Shown here in pieces: positions 33,466 through 42,779 of a stretch of 64,000 nucleotides of DNA (position 1 is the stretch's first letter; every line of letters starts with the position of its first letter). Source of the stretch: Streptomyces fuscichromogenes. Lineage in GTDB: Bacteria; Actinomycetota; Actinomycetes; Streptomycetales; Streptomycetaceae. The stretch is taken from assembly GCF_014645815.1 (NCBI RefSeq), contig NZ_BMML01000014.1:1-64000 (forward strand), given 5' to 3'. The notes beneath the pieces were generated by a model that worked only from the letters and a program-made list of their open reading frames with translations, ran no database searches and was not told the origin of the DNA. The translations under genes were made by a program, and so were the position numbers.

Positions 33466-34527
33466 GTGACGGGACACGAGGAGCAAGGCGACGCGGGCAG
33501 ACGGGTGGGCCGGCGGTCGAGAGTGCTGAAGATCGTCGGCCTCACCCTGGCGGGGGTCATGACGCTCGGCGTCGCGGGCGCGGGGTGGGTCTACTGGCAC
33601 CTCAACGACAACATCAAGAGCGTCGACATCAACAGCGCGCTCGGCGACGACCGCCCGGCGAAGGCGGTGACGACGCCGACGGCCACCGCGTCCGCGTCCG
33701 CCTCCCCGTCCCCGCTGCCCACCGGTTCGGTGAACATCCTGGTGCTGGGCTCGGACTCGCGCAGCGGCAAGGCGAACAAGAAGCTCGGCGGCGGCAGCAG
33801 TTCGGGCGCCCGCTCCGACACCGCGATGGTCGTCCACGTCGACGCCGGCCGGACCTCGGCCACCGTCGTCAGCATCCCGCGCGACACCCTGGTCACCCGG
33901 CCCTCCTGCCCGCTGTCCTCCGGCGGCTCGACGTCCGTCGCCTACAACGCGATGTTCAACAGCGCCTACTCGGTGGGCGGGGCGGTGTGCGCGGTCAAGA
34001 CGGTCGAGTCGATCACCGGCGTCCGCATGGACCACTACCTGGAGATCGACTTCTCGGGCTTCGCGAAGCTGGTCGACGCGCTCGGCGGGGTGACCGTGAC
34101 CACCGACCAGGACATCAGCGACGACGACAGCCATCTGCACCTGAAGAAGGGCACCCACCACCTGAACGGCACCCAGGCCCTGGCGCTCGCCCGCACCCGG
34201 CACGGCATCGGCGACGGCAGCGACCTGGGCCGGATAGGCCTCCAGCAGAAACTGGTGAAGGCGCTCCTCGACCAGATGGCCTCCAGCAGCCTGCTGACCG
34301 ACCCGGCCAAGCTCTACGAGGTCGCCGACGCGGTCACCTCCAGCCTCACCACCGACACCGGCCTGGACTCGCTCAGCGAGCTGATGCGGCTGGGCCAGAG
34401 CCTCAAGGGCCTGACCTCGGACAACGTCAAGACGGTGATGATGCCCGTGGTGACCGCGCCCTCGGACCACAACCGGGTGATCGCGAAGGAGCCGGCGGCG
34501 AGCGACCTGTGGGAGTCCCTGCGGTAG
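33466..34527 (+). CDS. LytR-CpsA-Psr (LCP) family wall-polymer ligase
   Basis: Predicted to attach anionic or glycan polymers to peptidoglycan outside the membrane. A cytoplasmic basic start (RRVGRRSRVLK) precedes one membrane helix at about 22-44. A Thr/Ser/Pro linker leads to the LCP domain with NILVLGSDSRSG, ARSDTAMVVHVDA, VSIPRDTLV, YLEIDFSGFAKLVDALGGV and LALARTRH. The arginines and aspartates that bind polyprenyl phosphate are present. The length is 353 residues with a GTG start. It lacks the LytR_C domain. It might act on the polymer made by the distant 1947-9496 locus, but nothing links them directly. Confidence 0.92.
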   Translation: MTGHEEQGDAGRRVGRRSRVLKIVGLTLAGVMTLGVAGAGWVYWHLNDNIKSVDINSALGDDRPAKAVTTPTATASASASPSPLPTGSVNILVLGSDSRSGKANKKLGGGSSSGARSDTAMVVHVDAGRTSATVVSIPRDTLVTRPSCPLSSGGSTSVAYNAMFNSAYSVGGAVCAVKTVESITGVRMDHYLEIDFSGFAKLVDALGGVTVTTDQDISDDDSHLHLKKGTHHLNGTQALALARTRHGIGDGSDLGRIGLQQKLVKALLDQMASSSLLTDPAKLYEVADAVTSSLTTDTGLDSLSELMRLGQSLKGLTSDNVKTVMMPVVTAPSDHNRVIAKEPAASDLWESLR

Positions 34528-34610
34528 CCGGTCCGCCACCCCGCCGTCCCTCCTGCCGTCACCCCGACCGGGTCGCGGCGGAAAAAAACTTCGGGGAAAT
34601 TTGGTGAGCG

Positions 34611-34637
34611 TGTCGATCCGGCGGCCGGCCGTTCGAC
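34611..34637 (+). promoter_or_regulatory. Candidate ECF42-type promoter of the DGPF gene
   Basis: TGTCGA (34611-34616), a 17-bp spacer and CGAC (34634-34637). From memory, ECF42 sigma factors of Streptomyces recognise a TGTCGA -35 and a CG(A/T)C -10 upstream of DGPF-family genes. Both the neighbouring sigma gene and the DGPF gene fit. Confidence 0.6.
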
Positions 34638-34687
34638 GCAAGGGTGAGATGCGGGGAGAACACCCCGCCGGAACCCTAGGAGTCACC

Positions 34688-35044
34688 ATGCCGCGTTATC
34701 TGTCGCTCGTGCGGATCGACGAGACCACCGCCCCCGCCGAGGGGCCCAGCCCGGAGCTGATGCAGCGGATGGGCGAGCTGATCGAGGAGGTCACCAAGGC
34801 GGGCGTGATGCTGGACACCGCGGGGCTGACGCCGTCCGCCGACGGCACCCGGGTGCACTGGGAGGGCGGCCGGATCTCCGTCACCGACGGGCCCTTCACC
34901 GAGTCCAAGGAGGTCATCGGCGGGTATGCGCTCATGCAGTGCAAGGACAAGGCCGAGGCCCTGGAGTGGACCAAGCGGTTCCTCAAGGTGCACGAGGAGT
35001 TCTGGACCGTGACCTGCGAGGTCCGGGAGATCGCGGAGGGCTGA
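34688..35044 (+). CDS. YCII-related / DGPF-domain protein
   Basis: A small soluble dimeric alpha-beta barrel protein of uncertain function, typically regulated by the ECF42 sigma factor next to it. The name motif DGPF occurs in ISVTDGPFTESKEVIGGYAL at about 70. The N-terminus MPRYLSLVRIDE and the end VHEEFWTVTCEVREI are typical. The length is 118 residues. GGAG precedes the ATG at 34688. It starts 44 bp after an ECF42-like promoter and 73 bp before the sigma gene, so the pair is probably one autoregulated unit. Confidence 0.9.
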   Translation: MPRYLSLVRIDETTAPAEGPSPELMQRMGELIEEVTKAGVMLDTAGLTPSADGTRVHWEGGRISVTDGPFTESKEVIGGYALMQCKDKAEALEWTKRFLKVHEEFWTVTCEVREIAEG

Positions 35045-35116
35045 CCGCCGCCGGCCTCGCCGACCCTCGCCGGCCTTCCTGGCGTGCGTCGCACGGTGGG
35101 TGTTGCATGGGGGGCT

Positions 35117-36379
35117 GTGAGCACACAGCCCCCCGCCGAGCCCGGCCCCCGGCACGCCATCGAGACCGTCTTCCGGCTCGAATCGCCCCGCGTGATCGCC
35201 GGCGTCGCCCGGATCGTCCGGGACGTCGGCATCGCGGAGGAGCTGGCCCAGGACGCGCTCGTGGCCGCCCTGGAGCAGTGGCCCCGGGAGGGCGTGCCGG
35301 ACAACCCGGGCGCATGGCTCATGGCCACCGCCCGGCACCGCGCCGTGGACCTGGTCCGGCGCCGGGAGAACTACGCCCGCAAGCTCGCGGAGATCGGCCG
35401 CAGCACGGAGACGACGGCCCCGCCCGTGGAGCCCGCCGACCCGGACGACATCGACGACGACCTGCTCCGCCTGGTCTTCACCACCTGCCATCCGGTGCTG
35501 TCGCCCGAGGCCCGCACAGCCCTCACGCTGCGCCTCCTCGGCGGCCTGAGCACGGCCGAGATCGCCCGCGCCTACCTCGTCCCGGAGCCGACGATCGCCC
35601 AGCGCATCGTCCGCGCCAAGCGCACCCTCGCGACGCGGAACATCGCCTTCGAGGTGCCGTACGGCCCCGACCGGGAGGCCCGGCTCGGCTCGGTCCTGGA
35701 CGTCATCTACCTGATTCACAACGAGGGTTACGCGGCCACCGCGGGCGACGACTGGCTGCGCCCGTCGCTGTGCGAGGACGCGCTGCGGCTGGCCCGGGTG
35801 CTCTCGGGGCTGATGCCGAAGGAGCCGGAGGTACACGCCCTCGCCTCCCTCCTGGAGTTCCAGTCCTCCCGGACGGCCGCCCGTACCGGCCCCGACGGCG
35901 CGCCGGTCCTGCTCCGGGACCAGAACCGCCGTCGCTGGAACCGCATGCTCGTCGCCCGCGGCATCAGGGCCCTGGGCCGTGCCGACGCCACGGCGACCGG
36001 CGCCCCCGGGCCCTACGCCCTCCAGGCGGCCATCGCGGCCTGCCACGCGCACGCCTACACGTACGAGGAGACCGACTGGACGGCCATCGCCACCCTGTAC
36101 GGCCTGCTGGCGGCCCGGTCCCCGTCCCCGGTCGTCGAGCTGAACCGGGCGGTGGCCGTCTCGATGGCGGACGGCCCGGCGGCGGCCCTGGCGATCGTGG
36201 ACCCGCTGACCGCCGAACCCGCCCTGCGCGACTACCACCTGCTGCCGAGCGTGCGCGGCGACCTGCTGGCCCGCCTCGGGCGCGGGGCCGAGGCGCGGGG
36301 CGAGTTCGAACGCGCGGCACGACTGACCCGCAACGAGCGGGAACGAGACCTGCTGCTGCGACGGGCACGGGAGCTCTGA
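35117..36379 (+). CDS. ECF sigma factor of the ECF42 (YCII/DGPF-linked) type
   Basis: An alternative RNA polymerase sigma subunit. Region 2 lies near residues 15-85 (ETVFRLESPRVIAGVARIV, ELAQDALVAALEQWP, ATARHRAVDLVRRRENYARK). Region 4 is near 130-185 (ALTLRLLGGLSTAEIARAYL, IAQRIVRAKRTL). A C-terminal extension of about 220 residues has TPR-like helices (HALASLLEFQSSR, AAIAACHAHAYTYEETDW, VVELNRAVAVSMADGP). This extension and the adjacent DGPF gene define the ECF42 group, which works without an anti-sigma factor. The length is 420 residues from GTG 35117, preceded by a G-rich ribosome-binding site. Confidence 0.92.
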   Translation: MSTQPPAEPGPRHAIETVFRLESPRVIAGVARIVRDVGIAEELAQDALVAALEQWPREGVPDNPGAWLMATARHRAVDLVRRRENYARKLAEIGRSTETTAPPVEPADPDDIDDDLLRLVFTTCHPVLSPEARTALTLRLLGGLSTAEIARAYLVPEPTIAQRIVRAKRTLATRNIAFEVPYGPDREARLGSVLDVIYLIHNEGYAATAGDDWLRPSLCEDALRLARVLSGLMPKEPEVHALASLLEFQSSRTAARTGPDGAPVLLRDQNRRRWNRMLVARGIRALGRADATATGAPGPYALQAAIAACHAHAYTYEETDWTAIATLYGLLAARSPSPVVELNRAVAVSMADGPAAALAIVDPLTAEPALRDYHLLPSVRGDLLARLGRGAEARGEFERAARLTRNERERDLLLRRAREL

Positions 36380-36464
36380 GCGCCCCGAGGGGGGCGCGGG
36401 GCCGTATCCATGTGCCGCTCCGCCGCGCGGGCGCGACCGGCCACGACGGCGCGGCAGCCGCTCG
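36378..36464 (-). repeat. Interspersed GC-rich element, copy g (reverse orientation)
   Basis: GCGCCCCGAGGGGGGCGCGGGG starts at the sigma-gene stop, followed by GCGCGACCGGCCACGACGG and CGCGGCAGCCG, which match the flank of copy e at 23144-23173. The hairpin could terminate the sigma gene. Confidence 0.6.
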
Positions 36465-36470
36465 ACAACA

Positions 36471-36510
36471 CATCGCGGCGCATCGCGGCATATCGCGGCA
36501 CATCGCGGCG
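36471..36510. repeat. Tandem repeat, four 10-bp units
   Basis: CATCGCGGCG, CATCGCGGCA, TATCGCGGCA and CATCGCGGCG in exact 10-bp register. It lies in the gap between the ECF42 gene and the convergent methyltransferase gene. Confidence 0.8.
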
Positions 36511-36525
36511 CAGCCGCCGGAGCGC

Positions 36526-37704
36526 TCAGGTCCGCGCCGGCCGCCCCAGCAGCATGGTCGGGGCACCCGCCACCCGGGTCAGGAAGACGGTCGCCGTGTT
36601 GCGTCCCTGCGGCTTCGGCAGGGCCTTCCTGCGCAGCTCCTCCGGCTCCACGGCCGACCCGCGCTTCTTCACGGTCAGGTTGCCGACCTCGCGCTCGCGC
36701 AGCAGCGCCTTCAGCCTCTTGACGTTGAAGGGAAGCCGGTCGGTGATCTCGTACGCCGTCGCACAGGGGGTGGCGCGGAGCGTGTCGGCCGTGATGTACG
36801 CGATCGTCGGGTCGACCAGGCCGCCGGCGAGCTCCTCGGCGACCTCGGCGACCAGGTGGGCGCGGATGACGGCGCCGTCCGGCTCGTACAGGTAACGGCC
36901 GACCGGCCGGACCGCGGGGTCGGGCAGGCCGCGGCCGAGCAGGGTGCGCGGGCCGGGCAGCAGGGTGGCGCGGACGGCTCCCGGGGCGCCGGTGCCGAAC
37001 CAGAGGACGGCCTCCTTCACGTCCCCCGCGTCCGAGATCCACTCCGCCTCGGCGGCCGCCGGGACCGCCTCGTGCGGGATGCCGGGGGCGATCTTCAGCG
37101 CGGCCACCCTGGCCGTCGACGCGGCCCGGACCGCCCAGGACAGGGGCGGTGAGTAGGCCTCCGGGTCGAAGATGCGGCCACGGCCGCCGCGCCGGGCCGG
37201 GTCGACGAAGACGGCGTCGTGGCCGGCCGTGTCCACCTCCTGGACGTCCGCCTCCCGGACCTCGATCAGCCCGGCGAGCCCCAGCGCGTCGGCGTTCGCG
37301 CGGGCGGTGGCCGCGGTCACCGGATCCCGGTCCACGGCGAGGACGCGGATGCCCGCCCGCGCCAGCGCGATCGCGTCGCCCCCGATCCCGCAGCACAGGT
37401 CGGCCACCGAGGTGACCCCGAGCGCCTTCAGCCGCTGGGCCCGGTACCCGGCGACACTCGCCCGCGTCGACTGTTCGACCCCGTTCGGCGTGAAGAACAT
37501 GCGATCCGCGTCCGCCTCCCCGAACTTCGCCGCCGCCCGCTGCCGCAGCCGGGCCTGGGCCAGCGCCGCCGACACCAGCTCGGCGGGGTGGGTGCGGCGC
37601 AGCCGGGTGGCCACCGCGAGCTCGTCGGCGGGCGCGGTGCCGCGCACCTCGTCGAGGAGGGCGCGGCCCTCGGGGGCGAGGAGGAGGGAGAGGTGGTCGT
37701 TCAC
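36526..37704 (-). CDS. Class I SAM-dependent methyltransferase (THUMP-like, substrate unknown)
   Basis: A predicted methyltransferase. An N-terminal helical region (1-90) is followed by the SAM-binding motif VADLCCGIGGDAIALARAG at about 100 and the acidic loop VLAVDRDPVT. A DAVFVDPARR motif (DPPY-like) at about 160 suggests a nucleic-acid base or RNA substrate. The C-terminal VKRLKALLREREVGNLTVKKRG resembles the THUMP-like domain of conserved actinobacterial proteins. The length is 392 residues from GTG 37704. No good ribosome-binding site is visible, so the start may differ. It is divergent from the deacetylase pair. Confidence 0.85.
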   Translation of the reverse strand: MNDHLSLLLAPEGRALLDEVRGTAPADELAVATRLRRTHPAELVSAALAQARLRQRAAAKFGEADADRMFFTPNGVEQSTRASVAGYRAQRLKALGVTSVADLCCGIGGDAIALARAGIRVLAVDRDPVTAATARANADALGLAGLIEVREADVQEVDTAGHDAVFVDPARRGGRGRIFDPEAYSPPLSWAVRAASTARVAALKIAPGIPHEAVPAAAEAEWISDAGDVKEAVLWFGTGAPGAVRATLLPGPRTLLGRGLPDPAVRPVGRYLYEPDGAVIRAHLVAEVAEELAGGLVDPTIAYITADTLRATPCATAYEITDRLPFNVKRLKALLREREVGNLTVKKRGSAVEPEELRRKALPKPQGRNTATVFLTRVAGAPTMLLGRPART

Positions 37705-37794
37705 CGGGTCATTGTCGGCCAGTCGGTGGATGGTTCGCCTCCGGCCGCGGTGTCTGCCCGGGTTGCGGGGAGGTCCCTGGAAGGATCCGACGCC

Positions 37795-38679
37795 ATGCGA
37801 GCAGTCGTACAAAATGACAAAAATAGGGCGGTACTCGCCGTTGCCGCCCTCTCCGTCGCCGTCGCCGTCGTCTCCGGCTGCGCCGGGCCGGGGGACCAGG
37901 CCGGGGTCCGCCCCGCCGCGGGCCAGCAGGCCCACCGGGGCGCCGCTCCCGACTCCCGTGCCGCCCTGGTCGCAGCCGCCCGGCGCTGGGGGCTGGACGC
38001 GGTCCCGCTGCAACCGCCGGCCCCGCCGAAGCACAAGCCGAAGATCACCGCTCGCGACGGCTTCGAGGTGGACGGCCAGGTGGAGGACGACCTGCCCCCG
38101 GTCTTCACCACGATCCCCACCCGGCAGAAGGTCGTCTTCCTCACCATCGACGACGGCGCCGAGAAGGACCCGGACTTCCTGCGGATGATGAGCCAGCTGC
38201 GGATCCCCTACAGCGCGTTCCTCAGCAACTACCTGGTCAAGGACGACTACGGCTACTTCCGCCGGATGCAGGCCGAGGGGCACACCCTCAACAACCACAC
38301 CCTCACCCACCCCTACCTGCCGGGTCTCACCTATGACGAGCAGAAGCACGAGATCTGCGGCATGCAGGACATCATGAAGAAGCAGTTCGGCAGGGCGCCG
38401 ACGGTCTTCCGCCCGCCCTACGGCAACTACAACGGCGACACCCTGCGCGCCGCCAAGGCCTGCGGCATCAAGTACGCGCCGATCTGGGACGAGGAGGTGT
38501 TCGTCGACCACTGGGAGTACCGCGAGTGGGACCGCGGACTGCACCCCGGTGACATCGTCCTCACGCACTTCCGGGGCCGCAACGACTGGGACGGCACCAT
38601 GGTCGACGACATGCGCCGCTTCCTGAACAAGGTCACCCGCGACGGCTACGCGGTGGCACGCCTGGAGGACTACCTGTGA
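37795..38679 (+). CDS. Polysaccharide deacetylase lipoprotein (NodB/CE4 fold)
   Basis: Predicted to remove N- or O-acetyl groups from an extracellular glycan. The signal sequence ends in a lipobox (VVSGC, Cys at about 28). The NodB domain has motif 1 FLTIDDGAEKD, the metal motif NNHTLTHPY (HxxxH), RPPYGNYNGDT and motif 5 DIVLTHFRG with its His. All catalytic motifs are intact. The length is 294 residues. GGAAGGA lies upstream of the ATG. Its stop overlaps the GTG of a paralogue, giving a coupled pair just upstream of groES. Confidence 0.92.
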   Translation: MRAVVQNDKNRAVLAVAALSVAVAVVSGCAGPGDQAGVRPAAGQQAHRGAAPDSRAALVAAARRWGLDAVPLQPPAPPKHKPKITARDGFEVDGQVEDDLPPVFTTIPTRQKVVFLTIDDGAEKDPDFLRMMSQLRIPYSAFLSNYLVKDDYGYFRRMQAEGHTLNNHTLTHPYLPGLTYDEQKHEICGMQDIMKKQFGRAPTVFRPPYGNYNGDTLRAAKACGIKYAPIWDEEVFVDHWEYREWDRGLHPGDIVLTHFRGRNDWDGTMVDDMRRFLNKVTRDGYAVARLEDYL

Positions 38680-39509
38680 GCCGACCGAGGGCGACGGCCG
38701 CTGTCCCGGCCGCCGCCCTCCTGGCCGTCGCCTTGGTGGCCGCCGCGCTCCTCCTGTCGGCCTGCGCCCCGTCCGTCGACCCCATCGAACGGCTCGGCAG
38801 GAAGGCGGCCGACCGGGTGCACCCGCAGGGCCCGGCCGGCGTGCCCGCCTACCGCCGGTGGGGACTGGCCGCGCCGCTCTCCCCGGCACCCCGCCCGCCG
38901 CTGCACCCGCTGTCCTTCCACACCGCCCTCCCGCCGGTCGTCGACCACATCCCCACGTCCGACCGGGTCGTCTTCCTCACCTACGACGACGGCGCCGAGA
39001 AGGACCCCCGCTTCGTCGACATGGTCCGCGAACTGCGCCTGCCGGTGAGCATGTTCCTCACGGACAGCGTGGTCGGCCCCGGCTACGGCCACTTCGCCCG
39101 CCTCCGGTCGGTCGGCGCGAGCGTCCAGAACCACACCCTCGACCACCCGGCCATGCCGGGGCTGCCGTACGCCGGCCAGCGCGCCGAGATCTGCGGACAG
39201 CAGGAGAAGCTGAAGTCCCGCTTCGGCATCCGCCCCCGTCTCTTCCGCCCGCCCTACGGCACCTACGACACCACCACGCTCCGCGCGGCCGCCGACTGCG
39301 GTGTCACGGCGGTGGTCCTGTGGCGGGCGGCGACGACCCCCGACGGCATCACCTACCGCGGCGGCGACAAACGGCTCCGCCCCGGCGACATCGTCCTGGT
39401 GGGCCCCGACGAGGCCCTCGGCCCGACCCTCAGGGACCGCACGGCCCGACTGCTGCGCCGGGTACAGGCGAGCGGCCTGACGGTGGGCCGCCTGGAGGAC
39501 TACCTGTAG
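38676..39509 (+). CDS. Degenerate polysaccharide deacetylase lipoprotein (paralogue)
   Basis: A tandem duplicate of the preceding gene, sharing the layout lipobox (LLSAC), GLAAPL linker and NodB domain. Motif 1 is FLTYDDGAEKD, the metal motif is QNHTLDHPAMPG (HxxxH) and RPPYGTYDTTT is kept. Motif 5, which should supply a catalytic His (LTHF in its neighbour), reads DIVLVGPDEA, so that His is missing. It may bind glycan without deacetylating, or use altered chemistry. The length is 277 residues, beginning at GTG in a 4-bp overlap with the upstream stop. Both proteins end LEDYL. Confidence 0.88.
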   Translation: MSRPRATAAVPAAALLAVALVAAALLLSACAPSVDPIERLGRKAADRVHPQGPAGVPAYRRWGLAAPLSPAPRPPLHPLSFHTALPPVVDHIPTSDRVVFLTYDDGAEKDPRFVDMVRELRLPVSMFLTDSVVGPGYGHFARLRSVGASVQNHTLDHPAMPGLPYAGQRAEICGQQEKLKSRFGIRPRLFRPPYGTYDTTTLRAAADCGVTAVVLWRAATTPDGITYRGGDKRLRPGDIVLVGPDEALGPTLRDRTARLLRRVQASGLTVGRLEDYL

Positions 39510-39512
39510 CGC

Positions 39513-39600
39513 GACAGATCCAGCCCGTCCGGCGTTCGAGGACGAGGCCGAAGGCCGAACGGGGGGCGAACGGGGGGCTGGGGGTACAGCCCCCAGGGAC
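39513..39600 (+). repeat. Common Streptomyces intergenic repeat with terminator hairpin
   Basis: Contains CAGCCCGTCCGGCGTTCGAG and, after a duplicated GAACGGGGGGC, the hairpin CTGGGGG-TACAG-CCCCCAG (39578-39596). From memory this AGCCCGTCCGGCG element is scattered through Streptomyces genomes. It ends the deacetylase pair. The rest of the gap to groES holds the CIRCE promoter region. Confidence 0.65.
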
Positions 39601-39652
39601 GGCCACCACAACCCCGGCCAACCCGGTTTTTTCGGCGCCGCGCCGCAGGCAA

Positions 39653-39679
39653 TTGGCACTCCGCTTGACCGAGTGCTAA
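39653..39679. promoter_or_regulatory. CIRCE element 1 (HrcA operator)
   Basis: TTGGCACTC, a 9-bp spacer and GAGTGCTAA, one base from the consensus TTAGCACTC-N9-GAGTGCTAA. The predicted groES -35 box lies inside its spacer, so HrcA binding would block the promoter. Confidence 0.92.
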
Positions 39680-39692
39680 TCGCGGTCATAGT
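39665..39692 (+). promoter_or_regulatory. Predicted groES promoter between two CIRCE elements
   Basis: TTGACC (39665-39670), a 16-bp spacer and CATAGT (39687-39692). Transcription would start near 39699, at the edge of CIRCE 2. Confidence 0.65.
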
Positions 39693-39699
39693 CTCGGCT

Positions 39700-39726
39700 C
39701 TGGCACTCGGTAGATGAGAGTGCCAA
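39700..39726. promoter_or_regulatory. CIRCE element 2 (HrcA operator)
   Basis: CTGGCACTC, a 9-bp spacer and GAGTGCCAA. It begins at the predicted transcription start and would be present in the mRNA leader. Confidence 0.9.
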
Positions 39727-39825
39727 CAACGCGACGGGCAGGTCCGGCACCCGCGACGACGGATCCACCTGGTCGCCACCTCAGACAGTTAACCCCGTGA
39801 GATCTCCGAAGGGGGAGGTCGGATC

Positions 39826-40134
39826 GTGACGACCGCCAGCTCCAAGGTTGCCATCAAGCCGCTTGAGGACCGCATCGTGGTCCAGCCGCTCGACGCCGAG
39901 CAGACCACGGCCTCCGGCCTGGTCATCCCGGACACCGCGAAGGAGAAGCCCCAGGAGGGCGCTGTCCTCGCCGTGGGTCCGGGCCGTTTCGAGAACGGCG
40001 AGCGCCTGCCGCTCGACGTCAAGGTCGGCGACGTCGTTCTGTACAGCAAGTACGGCGGCACCGAGGTGAAGTACAACGGCGACGAGTACCTCGTCCTCTC
40101 GGCTCGCGACGTGCTCGCGATCATCGAGAAGTAA
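39826..40134 (+). CDS. groES: Co-chaperonin GroES (Cpn10)
   Basis: The heptameric lid of the GroEL folding chamber. The sequence shows VAIKPLEDRIVVQPLDAE, the mobile-loop region EQTTASGLVIPDTAKEKPQEG and the end GDEYLVLSARDVLAIIEK. The length is 102 residues. The GTG has a strong GGGGGAGG site upstream. Expression is expected to be heat-inducible through HrcA at the two CIRCE sites. groEL1 follows after 118 bp. Confidence 0.98.
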   Translation: MTTASSKVAIKPLEDRIVVQPLDAEQTTASGLVIPDTAKEKPQEGAVLAVGPGRFENGERLPLDVKVGDVVLYSKYGGTEVKYNGDEYLVLSARDVLAIIEK

Positions 40135-40252
40135 TTCACCCGAAGCACATTCTGCTTTGAGCTGCGCCCCTGGCCCCCGCGACCTTATGAAGCCGGGCGT
40201 CGGGGGCGCCGTTCGTTTCACCCACGCTTTCCGAGAGGGCTGAACCGCTCCC

Positions 40253-41878
<1,626 letters not shown>

Positions 41879-41938
41879 GGCGACGCCTTCGGGACACCAG
41901 TCCCCGAGGCACCGGTCGCTGCGGAAGCAGTCTCCGAG

Positions 41939-41979
41939 GAAGCCCCCGTTCCCGGTCGTCCGCCGGGAGCGGGGGCTTC
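41939..41979 (+). terminator. Terminator after groEL1
   Basis: GAAGCCCCCG and CGGGGGCTTC form perfect 10-bp arms, extended inward by TTCCCGG/CCGGGAG-type pairing. The arrangement closes the groESL unit and can also serve the convergent gene at 42008. Confidence 0.85.
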
Positions 41980-42007
41980 GCCCCTCGCGGGTACTTCGAT
42001 GGTCGGC

Positions 42008-42715
42008 CTACTTCTCCAGTACGTCCAGCGCTCCCAGCTGCGCCAGCAGCCCCATCCGGTCGTACTGCAGCCAGCCCTCGGCCATCTTCCCGCCGACGCC
42101 GAAGCGGTGGATCGTCGTGCCGGCCATGGTGACCTGCCGGCCGGTGTTCGGCACCCCCAGGAACTGCGCCCGCTGCACCCCCGTCCAGAGCCATCTGGTG
42201 CACACCCGGTCGTCCTGGGTGATCTGGTCCTCGACCAGGAACGAGAAGTCGAAGGCGCCCCGCCACATCTCCAGCTTGCGCCGCATCGCGTCCATGCCGA
42301 CGGCGTCCTGGCCCTCGATCGGATCGTGGTCGTGGTAGTCCTCGGCGAGCAGCCCGTCCAGCGGGGCCAGCGGGCCGGGTGCGGCGATCGTCTCGAAGAA
42401 CCGCCGCGCGGTGTCGGCGTACGACCGCTCGTCGCGCACCACGTCCAGATCGGTGAACGTCGGCGTCCCCTCGCAGAGCGCCAGCAGCTCGCGGAACACC
42501 TTGTCGGTCTCCGGAAGACGCGAGTTCCGCATCGCCTCCTCGTACGACGGGAACTCCACGATCTCCACGACGTGCTCCGCGTCGGCGCGGTCCTTGCCGA
42601 CCAGCGTGTGCGTCGCCGTCCGCTTCCCCTTGGTCTGCTCGACCCACCTGTCCATCAGCCGGTCCATCTCGTCGAACCGCCTGGTCCTGCACTCGATGAG
42701 CTGCACGAACGTCAT
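42008..42715 (-). CDS. Two-domain protein: small ABM-like barrel plus SnoaL-like ester cyclase domain
   Basis: The function is unknown. The N-terminal 100 residues look like a ferredoxin-like dimeric barrel (TFVQLIECRTRRFDEMDRLM, EHVVEIVEFPSYEEAM). Residues from about 105 form a cone-shaped NTF2/SnoaL-like domain with LLAEDYHDHDPIEGQ, VEDQITQDDRVCTRWLWTG and GTTIHRFGVGGKMAEGW. Such SnoaL domains often bind hydrophobic or polyketide-like ligands. The length is 235 residues. The ATG at 42715 has GGAGGCGG upstream. It lies 64 bp from the SDR gene on the same strand and may be co-transcribed with it. Confidence 0.8.
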   Translation of the reverse strand: MTFVQLIECRTRRFDEMDRLMDRWVEQTKGKRTATHTLVGKDRADAEHVVEIVEFPSYEEAMRNSRLPETDKVFRELLALCEGTPTFTDLDVVRDERSYADTARRFFETIAAPGPLAPLDGLLAEDYHDHDPIEGQDAVGMDAMRRKLEMWRGAFDFSFLVEDQITQDDRVCTRWLWTGVQRAQFLGVPNTGRQVTMAGTTIHRFGVGGKMAEGWLQYDRMGLLAQLGALDVLEK

Positions 42716-42779
42716 GACACCGCCTCCGGCCCCCCTGCGGGCGCGACCGAACGACACCATCGTCTCACCGGCCGGGCCC

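Noticed and set aside
37795..38679. Link of the deacetylases to groES as one operon
   Set aside because: A terminator hairpin at 39578-39596 and a dedicated CIRCE promoter separate them.
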